Part shown: positions 1-12,000 of the stretch, piece after piece
Numbering within the stretch: the first letter of the stretch is position 1
How the letters are laid out: every line of letters begins with the position of its first letter
Source of the DNA: Larimichthys crocea
Lineage: Eukaryota > Chordata > Actinopteri > Sciaenidae
Length of the DNA stretch: 64,000 bases
Direction: 5' to 3'
Assembly: GCF_000972845.2 (NCBI RefSeq)
Contig: NC_040025.1
Span: 19,647,399-19,711,398, forward strand
Position numbers and translations under genes: made by a program
The notes under the pieces: generated by a model
Databases searched by the model: none
Seen by the model: the letters and a program-made list of their open reading frames with translations, nothing else
Told to the model about the DNA's origin: nothing

Positions 1-88
1 TGGCCGAATGTACATAGCATTGTCTGTTTATTTTCCGAAGGTATGCTTGATATGTGAACCATTTCATCAGGATCTTTGTGTCTACTAG

Positions 89-3000
89 GAGAGCGAGGAT
101 GCGGTGAAGGCGCTGGCCAAAGAGAAGGACCTGCTGGAGAGAGAGAAGTGGGACCTGCGGCGGCAGACCAAGGAAGCAACAGAGCACACAGGGATGCTGC
201 GCTCCCAGCTCGACCTCAAGGAGAACCGCATCAAGGAGCTAGAGGCTGAGCTGGCCATGGTGAGAGACAAGGACAGACAGGAGGGGGGGGTAACAAAAGA
301 GACAGACAGACAGACAATCAGAGAGGCAACTAGAGAGACAGGCAGCGAGGTAGACTCATTTGATCTTTTTCTTTGTTAAAATGTATTTTTTCCATGTTTA
401 GTATGCGTCTTTGAAAGTGGTGCTAGTAGAAATGGTAAAATGCATTCTTGAATACAAAAGGGCAGAAGAAGAGGCAGGAGGACACTAAATGCATACTGAT
501 CTGAACCAAAGTACAGTTATCAAGAACCAGGAAAAAAGAGGATACGTTTGACAAACAATATCATATAATTCATATGATTCTTTTTACAATGTCTGTCACT
601 ATGCCTGATTTGGGGTATACTGCATATAAATCAAACACAGAAAATCTTTGAATGTACAGTATAGCCATCCCTCATGTCTCCAACCCCCCAGATGAGTAAC
701 TGTGTCAATCAGAGAATGGAGTACCGGGTGTTTGAGCGGGTTGCAGACAGGGACTACACCTCTAGGGTCATGGCGGTAAGATGGGCCCCCAGCTTTAAAT
801 TTTGACCTTTCTTGACCCTCCCACTCCCTGGATATCTCTCCTACTTGTGACCTAATTGTCGTTTTTGGACAGCCCCTCCTTAGCTGCACGTTTTTTTGAC
901 TAACCCTCAGCCGACCCCGATCCCAGTGATCCTAACATAAGTCATCCCACGGATACTCGCTGTGATTGATCTGAGTGTGTTTTGAGTCTAATTAAGCAAT
1001 GAAATGCTTGGGTAAAAATACATCAGTATTCTGACAACTAATCATTGCTCCAAAGGTTTGTGATTGTATTCTGTTTTGCATGTTAAAGACTATGATTGAT
1101 AATCGTTTGACCGCTGGTAGATAGAGATGATTGCAATGAAGCTGATTGTGGTGTTGATTTGCAGCCTGCCATTGCTGGGCATGATGATAGGATTCACACA
1201 ATAATAAGGTTGCAAGCATTTGTTAAACACCAACATATCAAGGCTAATCAGAAACACACAAGATGCACAAACACATCTCTCAAGGCTCCAGCAGCTTATT
1301 TTTGTTCCTGTTCAAATGTGGTGAATTGTGCTTTGTGAGGAGGCACTGCAGAGAAAATATATTCATTAAACGTATAGAAAAGATTCATTATTTCCAGTTT
1401 CTCCAATTTTTATACCCTACCAATTCTTAACATCCACCCCCAAAAGGAAATCAAACAGCAAAACACCTCCTCCAGATATTCTGTCCTTTTATTTTCTCCC
1501 CGCCACACTCCCAGGAGTAGGTAACAAGAGATTTCACACAACAAAAGACGAACATGAATACAGCTGCATTTTTCATGAGACAACCACATGAGGAGCCCGG
1601 GGGAGAGAACTCACATGTCTGCATGCACTCAGTCTTGTTGTAGGATTCTGAATACATAACTTGACATGTACATGTAGGCACACATATATGTACATATAAA
1701 TAGGAACACTAATTCACTCAAAATCAACCAAGATGCTGCATAAAAGTATAATATTTCCTCCAGGATTATCGCTTGTTATTTTCTTCTTGGCTGACTGCAT
1801 CTGTCTGTCTACCTTCTTAAGGCCAAACAGTCATTAGCCACCCTGACCAAGGACGTGCCCAAGCGTCACTCTCTGGCCATGCCTACGGAAACAGTTGTCA
1901 ACGGCAACAACCAGGAGTGGGTGATGCAGGCTGACCTTCCCCTGACTGCTGCTATCAGACAGAGTCAGCAGACCCTCTATGTCCACACGGGGCATCCCAC
2001 TGACAGACAAGGTAGGCCAACAAGAGCACACGTCCCGTAACATCCTCATCCTGTACATGAACTGACTCACATGAGGTGATCATTTACCCTCTGCATGCTC
2101 ATGTGAACCTGCTTCACACCTTGCCATCTGCTCAGTATGACCATATTGTTGGCCACTGATGATGCTCCGGTCGTGACATTTCATGCGCTTTTATGTAGCC
2201 GTTACAGTGAACATAGTTTTGGCTTTATTTATTTATTTTTTGGTTCCATTTGTTTTTGCTGCGCAGATGTGTTTCCTCTGTTTGAGAGAATGGTGGCAGC
2301 TGAGGATCAGTGACAGCCGATGATGTCTACTTAAATGTATTTCATGTTGCAGTAACGTGACCCAGGTTTTGAGGGAGCCAGTCTTTATTACGTGGCTTTC
2401 CACTGTTCACCATTTAACTAATAACATACACCACAGACAAAGGAGGAAAAATAACGTTCTCTTTCTTTACTACAGTATCTGAACCATAGCGTAAGCATGG
2501 TCCGTCATTGGCTCCCATCAAAAGAACAAAACACGAATAACACGCTGCTTTTCCTTGCAAAGCTTGGACTTCAGTTATTCCTTGTGACTGAAAAATAGAA
2601 ATCTGTCCTTGTCTTTTCCCATGTTGCATTGCAACAGTGCAGCTAGCAAATCGTGGCTCATCTTCATATTAAATAAAATGTAGTTTTTTTTAACATTGAA
2701 GTGAAATTTAAAAAAAGTCTACAGTGGTCCAGTTTCTTTGGAATCAACATATAAAAGTCAGTAACATACAAATGTTTGTTTTTATTTTTAGTCATCATAA
2801 TATAACTTTTTTTCACTTAAAGATCCAGTGTGTAAGATTTAGGAAGATCTATTGTCAGGAATTTAATACAACATTCATTAGTATGTTTTCATTAGTGTAT
2901 AATCACCTGAAAATAAGAATCATTGTGTATTTGTTGCCTTAAAATGAGCTCTCTATATCTACAGTCAGAGCGGGTCCTCTTCAATGGAGTCCGCCATGTT

Positions 3001-6000
3001 GAACTGCCATTTTTATACAGTAGCCCTGAACAGACAAACCAAACACTGTTCTAGATATGGACTTTTACATTTGATGTAAGTTTTACCTACATGCCTGGAA
3101 GAAGCAGTGAGATGTGGGAGAGTATTCATTTGGTTGCAATCTGTACTGAATCCTACACACTGGACCTTTTAATGCTTTTTATTTAAAGAGTTATATTTGA
3201 CATATAATAAAGTTTTGAGTTTGAACTGTATTACAGGTCGATAATCCCCCCTCAGAAGACATACTTGGATAGTTAAGTGTTATCCATGTTTCTGGGCCAA
3301 CCATACAGAATCTGCCTCAGAGGCTCATCTAAAACTTCTACTAAACTTATCTAAACATAAGAGCAAGTGCAAAAACTACTGGCAACCCCCAGACTAAAGT
3401 TGTGTAAGTTCTACACAAATTAGCCTTAGCTTTCAGCAGAGGAGGAGTATCTCAATCCTCCTCCAGCTTGATTTAAAGGGCAGCCTCGAGTTCAAATGGG
3501 TTGATGACTAATTGGGGACATCTGGAGGAAGAAGCAGACAAAGACAAAAAACAAGGAAAATGTGTGAACAGTCACGAACCCCCAAATTGCTGTGCAATTG
3601 GTTATGCTGTACGTATCAGTCTCACTGGTACACACACACACACAGGCACACACTCGCTCAACCTCTGTGAAGCTGTTTTCACTGTTGCTTAGCAACTGCA
3701 GATGATTGCAAATAATTTCAGGCGTTTGAAATATATTTTTATTTGAGGGTGTTGTGGCATTGTTGAGAGGAATCAGATTGTCCCAGTTCATTACTTTCGG
3801 TGCCCAAACACACCCCAAAGAAAAGCAAGCCTTTTTTTTTTACTCTTTTCCCTCTCGTCCCGTTTTAGTGGCTGCCGTGCGGGTGAGCCCGTGCCACTCG
3901 CGCCAGCCCTCCATCATCTCTGACGCCTCTGCGCTGGAGGGAGACAGGTCATCCACACCCAGTGACATCAACTCGCCACGCCATCGGACTCACTCCCTCT
4001 GCAATGTAAGACCTGCCCACCACTGCACCCTCCCAAGTAATCACCTCCTTTGTAGTAACTGCCTGACTGACCTGCTTCCCTGGCCGCTGCCGTTTTCCCC
4101 CTACACCATCGTTCTGGCTGAATTCATGTTTGCCCCACGCAGCCTGTCGCGATCTCACTCTGCAGCTGTGACTTGAATTTATGTGAAAACCAGTTGTGGT
4201 TGTTGATACATGCATGTCTGGCAGCATGTCAAGTGTCACTCCCTCTCTGTATTGTGATCTTTATCTGTCCTGGTCTTTATCGCCCACTCTGCACCCCTTC
4301 ACTGACTTCTCTGCTCTTGCGTCTCACTGTTCCTTCACTCATCTCTTCATCTTCTTCTTCTACTTCTTCTCACTGCTCTCCATTTCTCTTTCTTCTTCCA
4401 GTCCCTAGAAGATCTGGAGGAGGCGAAGCGTAAGAAGAAGAAAGAGAAGATGGGGCTGGGCTCTCTGTCGCGTGTCTTCGCCCGGGGAAAGCAGCGCAAA
4501 TCCCTCGACCCTGGTTTGTTTGATGGTACTTCAACGCCTGATTATTACATAGAGGAAGATGCAGACTGGTAAAAGCACACATGTCCGAGCGAGAGCGAGC
4601 CACCTGGGGATCCTTTGTGGCAAATATCAGAAGACAGCATTGTGTTTTGAAACGCGTGTGTGAGAGGATGGGCGTGTGTTTGATGTCAGCAGTGTACAGA
4701 TATAACAATGTGTGTGCCTGTGCAGTCTCACATGCATGCATACTTGCGTGTGCGTGCGTGTGAGGGTGTGTGCATGCGTGCGTGCGTCGCCCATGGTCAG
4801 AGGCCATGTCAGAAGCCGGAGACGCGTCTTGCTTCGCTTGAAGTGTAAACCTTACGAGCAAATTGCACCTGTATGTATGTATGTACAGTCCTGTAAATAG
4901 TGTGACACAGCGACCATGTGGATATGTTCTATTGTATCTGCCCTCCAAAACAGCTGTGTTATTGGATCTTTTAATTGTTCTTTACATTTTGACTTTTTGT
5001 TTTCACTCAACTGGAAACTTGAAGGACTGCTGTACTTGTAAATAACAACAGTTGATGTGCACTCTGTGCGTGTAAATGTCTCCTTGTCCTGAATGCCTTT
5101 TGTTATTTTTGACATGTACTCCCCCTTCCTCTCACTACCTTTTAACTTAAACTCCTCCCTGTTTATTGTCCTGCTTGATCCACCCCCCCCTCTCCTTCCA
5201 CACTGCCATGACGAGAACAGTTTCCTGTAGGCAACATGCAGACTCCTCAAATCCACCTCCCAATTCGGTTGTACGGCACATCCCTCAACCCACCAAGAAA
5301 ACTGTGCACTGCTTGATGTTTGCTCAAATGAGACTTCAAAGACGCTGCTGAGCGAAGAATGAACTTTCTATGCAGAACAGTTTGTTTCACGGCGACATGA
5401 AGCCAAACAGGAAATGTAAGAGATGTGTTTTCTATCTGTTAAGATAGAAGGTACATGTATGACATGCATGCACATAGTCCCAGTCCCTAAATGCATGTTG
5501 AACAAAACCCTCCTAAACAGAAATGTCTTTCTCTGGGTATGTTGTCAAGGAGGCGATAAAGTGTCTGTTTTAAAGAGAAAAAAAAAAAAAGAAAAAAAGA
5601 GAGAGAGGTCAGTTGCTGATTTCATGATGTTTATTCATGATTTCCTCTATTTTAAATGAAGATTTGTTATTCAGAAAACGTTCTGATTAATGTGAACGTA
5701 CCAAATTAAACAGAACTTTTTAATCTGCACCTACAAGGCTCTTGTCAAACTACATTTGAAATATTAAAGGTCAGAAAAAGTCAACAGTCACAAAGAAAAC
5801 TCAGTAATACTTAATATGATTAAACAATTATTCCAATCATTCATGAGGCGTGGTACCATTTTCATTCTTTAGGACCTTGCAGTAGCTTGTAGCTATCGTT
5901 TAATAATACTTAAAAAAAAGGCTGATGAAAGTAGAATTATTCTGGGAAAAGTTAGTCTAAAAAAAGAAAGTGATTATTGCAAAATAAGTGACAGCTTAAA

Positions 6001-9000
6001 CTTCAATTATGCTAACATAGTAGATATTAGACTGAAAATCAGAAAATCAGGGCTTCAGTTTAGAGGACTTAGCATGGAGCAGATGTTAAATGAACTGTTA
6101 TAACAATATTGAGTGCCAACAGAGGAGGTTGTAAATCAGATTTAAGCAGGCTAATCACTCTGACGCAAATGCATACCTTCTCCCATGACCCCCATGAACT
6201 CCCCCCAAAAAATTCAGATGCAGAGTTCAGGCCATTGCTGAAAAAAGCAATTAACTTTGTGCCAAAGGTTAATAGCATTTCTTCAAGCAAAAGAATGACT
6301 ACAGACATTGGATTATTTTCATCCTTTCATTGGATTGAGCCGGAGTCTGCACTGCCATCCCCAGGAAATCTTTTCTCTCCTTGATATTAAACTAACACTG
6401 GGTATTTGTCAGTCTCATCTGAAACACTATAGAGTCACAGATTACATTGGAGCTGTATTTAACCACAATGCTTGTCAAAAGAGTGCCCATGTAAGCAGTG
6501 AGGGGATTATCATTTAACCCTTAGCTCAACCTACATTTGTGCTCACACATATTGGATTTAGAGGTGAAACACTAAGGTAATTTAAAGATAAGTCATCATG
6601 TATTCAGTTGTATGTATAAAAACAACAGCTCAACCAGTTGATTTCATTAAAACATTTAATGAAATGTATGAAAAATCTAGGATATTTTTATTTTTTCATT
6701 TAACCAACCGCTATGCTCCTTTCTGACGGGGGAAAAAAACATATCAAATGAAAAACATTGTATGACTTATGTTTTGAGCCACAGTCTTTGTTTTGTTTTG
6801 TTTTGTTTTACACAAATATTTTACTTTTTGTAAATGAGATAACATTACAGAAACAAAATTAATATTATTATTGAAGAGTTTTATTTAAAGTCAAAGATGT
6901 AGGCCTCAGTGGAGGACTTCTATTGTGAGGTCCTGAGATGTTTAGAAGTGGATAGTAGCAAACTTTTAAAGGCATGCCAACAAAATTACGCTTAAAAGAA
7001 CTAAATGAGAAAAATAAGATTATTTTAAAATAAAATAAATAACATTGAATTTCCATGTGCCTGTCCTCTCTTTCCCTGTGTTTAATGTTTGTGTGTGTAT
7101 GTGTTCATTTGTTGTGTATGGCTCTAATCCTGATTAGTCTTTTTTATGCTGAGGGGGCTGCCATTTCTAACATATGTGTTAGCCTCCCTCAGCCCTGCAA
7201 GCCCATCTGTGAGAGGACTGCATCCCAAAAGCTTCCAAATGGCCTCCTATCCTCTCCTTCCCAATTTGAACTCAAAACATTTTTTTCTTCCTTTTCCTCC
7301 CATGATATCGGAATTAACAATCAGAAAATATAGAGGCGAGGGGACAGGAAGCCATGTCAGATTGTTGGAACAGAACTCATATGTGTCAGCACATGGTGTC
7401 AATAATATTCTGCTTTGATTTGACCCCCTGACCTCTAACACTGACCCCTCTTGTCTGACCACCACGGGACTCTCAACACAGTGAAGTGACCCTAGAAGTA
7501 ATCAATCAGACTCAGTGAAGTACACCAGTCCCACTTGCTTTAAAAATGAGCTCTGATGCTGGGTTGCAAGCTGTGTTTGCAGATGCCTTTTAACTCCCGC
7601 ACAATATCACAAAATGACCTTGGAATTACGCACTTCTTCAAGTTGAATCTAATTCTGTTGATAACCATCTAAAAACAATTGAGTGCTACAGTATATATAA
7701 ATACATATAGAAATGCTTTTTGAGGGCAAAGGCAAATGTTTTGTTTCTTGGTATTACTTCATCAGTCTCTTCCTGGAACATTTCCTAACATAATATGATG
7801 AGTTCAACACTTGAGATGCTCAGTAACTGTTATAAGCTTAACAACAATGGCCTCTTGAATTTAGTTGTTAAAGGAATAGCTTCAGATTTCAGGGAAATAT
7901 TCTTTTTTGCGCATCAGTTTTCTCATTTTGGAAACACATTTCTTATGTCTTTAGGTCAAACTATTCTTTTAACTTCCTTTAACTAAAAATTAAGGCTACT
8001 GGAGCCATAGAGATAACTGAGCTACATAACATTACAGCTCAGTTAAGGATCCTGTGTTGTCATGAGCATGAGCCTCTCAACCATGAATAGATACACACTT
8101 CCTTCTATGCTGGAAATAAAACAGTTCCTACATGAGACTGTTTGCAGGCAGGTATCTTCAGTAAACCAAGTCATTACTTCTGGAATGATTTCATTGCTGT
8201 TGAGTATTTCAAATAGATTTTTTAACATCAGTTTTGGGGTGAATTGTACTTTTTTAAATTATGAACTTATGTCCATCTAGAACTCCAATTTCTACCAATG
8301 TGTCACCTGCATCCTGGAACACAAGACGACCTGCTCATCACACTCTGTAGTATTGTAGCGATAACATCTATCACACCCGCTATTGACGGGCATTTAACAA
8401 TTGATTGCTTGAACAAAACAGCCTCCTGTGTCGTATGTGAAGAGCACATACTGCTATTCTTTCCAATACAAAAGGATTAATGATCCGTTCCATTGTTTAC
8501 ATGACTACATACTGCTTGATGTTCTTCTGACTCACACACTTTCAGTTGGTTTTTAAAACGATAGGTAAGAGGACACAACTCTCAGGTCCCAGACAGTCCA
8601 GTCACCACTGGACACTGAACACTTTAGCCTTCAACTGGATCAGACCAGATCAATTCTGCAGTTATTAATGACAGAATGAAAAGCAGATCTTGTTTCTGGA
8701 CAAGCGACCATTTCTGTCCAAAGAGCAGATTTATTCAGCTTAATATGAATTGCTCTCACAGGGGGCACTCAGAAGTGCACCTTCAGTTTATTCATTGCTC
8801 TTAGAAGGGTATATAAAAGCATCCAGCTTGAGATGAATGGCTGAAATTGAGTTTACTAAGAATTATTTGATCCCTGCAATCATTCAGCCATGCTTCTATT
8901 TGGAATAAACAGCAGTCCAGTGAAGCTTACCAGAAAGTCAGGTTTCCATTTGCTGTCTTTGCTGGGAAACAAGGACAAAGAAACAGAATGACAGGGGAAA

Positions 9001-12000
9001 CAAAGAACTTGTTGATTTATTTATGTTTCGGTCTGTTTTAAAGCTACAGGGGGAAAAAAAGATGTTTAAACTGAATGATTCAGATAGTGAGCATCATTCA
9101 ATCTCACATCTTTATTTTTCCATTGGAATAACAACAACAAAATGGATGCTTTTCCGAATAAAGGGTCCAACAAGCAGGACAAAGATTCAGTGGCAATCCA
9201 TCATGACTGCAGTCCTTACAGTTTTAGCCTTGATGGATAAAGTCAGGTACAGTCACTGGAAGAGCCAAACAGTGCTGTTATATTCTGAGGACTGCATCAA
9301 GAGCAGTCCAGTATTTGTGCTGATGCAGAGGTTTTCATAAAGTATTAGACGAGACAGGTGACAGGTGACTTTGAGGTATGTCATTTTTGGTATCAGATAG
9401 AAAGAAATGAAGTCTTACTGCATTGGCAGGACTATTTCTCTGTCTGTCAGTGAAAAACAAACAAACAAAAAAAAAACACCACCTCATACTTTAGGCAGAT
9501 TAGCATACACCACACATGTGCATGTCATGAGCAATCAAAACAATGGCAATATTTTCAGTATTAAAAGAAATACATCATGCTATACTGACTGCTGAGCTGA
9601 AAACTGGTACTAGGTTTCCACCCGCTGGTAAAGAAAGAGAAATGCCTCTCAGTGAAACAAAGTGAACTGTGTTGTTTTCTTAGCATGATTCCTCCAGTTA
9701 TTGAATCTTATGATATCTTATGAATGATAAAAAAAATATTTGGCCCAGCTTAGTAACATAAAAGGTAAGCAACACATTTAAAGGCCCAAACTTACTTACC
9801 CACAGTAGATTATGAAAATGTGAGGCAGAGTTCATGTGATCATGCATCAAAATATAAATAACATTTCTGTTGTTGTTTTTTTTTTACCATGAAAACAGTT
9901 AAAAAAATTTTTTTTTTTTATCAAGCTGTTTGCTGCAGGCTAATTTAGACAGATGACTCATGTTAATTCAACAGCTTAACCAGCTGTCCGTTATATGGAC
10001 TTCTTAAGTGAAGAGCTTGTTAATAAAAGCTGCAACTCTGTTTACAGCATCGCTGGCAAACGCGTGTCTTGTTGTCATGCTGCCAAAAGCTTAGGAAGTT
10101 GTTAAAAGCCTGTTTGCTTTGAAGAAATTACTCACCGTCTAGTTTCATTCCCCCCACCGGGCGGATTTTATGAACTGATTAAAATTCGGTGCAGTATGTT
10201 GGCATTAACATTTTGTTTTGTCATTGCTCACTATACCTACTACCACCTCTGCCTTCACTCACACCCTCAACTACATCACCCACATGTCCCCTCCCACCCC
10301 CCCTCACTCACCCAGACTCGGACAGCCTCTCCAGCCCCACTCGCCACAGCCTTAGCCTGTCAGACGGGTCAGAGGACCAGTTGGACCGCCTCCAGCAGGT
10401 GGAACTGGCCAGAACCACACCTATGTCCCAGTGGAGGGCGGGCACTGTGCAGGCCTGGCTGGAGGTTGTCATGGCGATGCCCATGTACATCCGCACCTGC
10501 TCAGAAAATGTCAAGAGTGGAAAGGTAGGATAAAATCACAGACATGATGCAGCTGGACTGTATTTTAAGTATAATATTGGCTTTTGTTTTTAGAGACACT
10601 TGTGTGGCTTTATTTGCAGCGACTGTACCAGGCTTCTTTGACATTTTGCAGGTTTTACTTGGGCTAACAGATGAAGACCTGGAGCTGGGTTTAGGTGTGA
10701 GCAGCTTAATGCATCGCCGGAAACTTCGCTTGGCCATTGAGGATTACAGAGATGCTGAGAATGGTAGAGGGTGAGGAAGGGAAACAGAGGATTCTTGTAT
10801 AAATCTGACATGGTGTAGTGCAAGAGGGCCATCTGTTGGTGATTTATAGCTACAACATTTACAAAATGTAGTGTGGGATCATCTTTCCTTCTAAGTCCCA
10901 GAAGTCACAATATTGACTTTAAATAGAGAGATAAATGTCTGGACATAAAGCTTCAATAAATACAATCCAATTTCACTGTCTATAATAAACAATTTAAAAC
11001 ATCTTCGTATTTGAATGTGTCTGTTAGCTATATGCTGGTGATCTGTCCAGAGTGCCTTTATAAACAACAGTATTAAATAGCTTAAAGGGTCATTTCCCAC
11101 AAAATCCCCAAAACCACAAAACACAAATCATATTTTCTTACTTCCCCCTTGTGGTATTTATTCATGCAGCTACTATAGTTTGGGTTGTGGTTGGTATTCA
11201 GTTCAGTGCAACCTCAAAGCACTAAAATATTATACTTTCAAATTCAAAAGCAATTAGCCTTTCCAGAGTCAGTCCACAGACCGCACATTAAACTGTTTTC
11301 TTAGGAACTACTTTACACCAAAGAAATAGTCCCTTTGAAAACTGTTGACAGTTAGCTCCGCACACAGAAAAGCCTTTTTCTGAAAAATAAAAATAATTTC
11401 AAATGTAATTTTTAGGGCTGAACCAGCAATTACTTTCATTATTGAATCATCTTACGATTATCCTCTTAATTAATCAGTTGATTCTGAAATTGTGATTCTG
11501 ATCATAATTTTTATATTTCGACATGGGTTAAAATAGTCAGTCACAGATATTCAGTTTACTATCATAAAATACTTACAAAACCAGCAACATTCTTACTTGA
11601 TAAGGGGGAATTTGAGCTCTTTAATTAAAAATATATGTTTAAATGGTTATTAGATGATACAATTTGCTGCTGATTAATTGTTTTGTTGTTTGTTTCTTTT
11701 TATCTGATGATGATGTTGGTGAGTTGTTATAAGTTCTTAAAATAATTTCTTTCCTGAAAGTGACCAAATTTGATAGAAATCCATCCAACAGTGGTCTTCA
11801 CTGCAAAGATAAACTTCATGGTGGCACCAAAGTCAGTAGGATTAATTATTTGGGGATGGCAAGCCATTGAATAGCTTCTGAGATATTGCCTAGACCAATT
11901 GACAGACGTTGCCATCCATCAAAAAAAGCCACGGGTGTGTGTTCATGGATAAATACCATTACCACTGGGGCGAGAGTGAAGTAAAAAAAGAAGTGACTCT

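Noticed and set aside
4370..4948. 192-codon minus-strand ORF
   Set aside because: It lies antisense to the kazn composite exon and its 3' UTR; its composition is His/Thr-rich from TGTG repeats.
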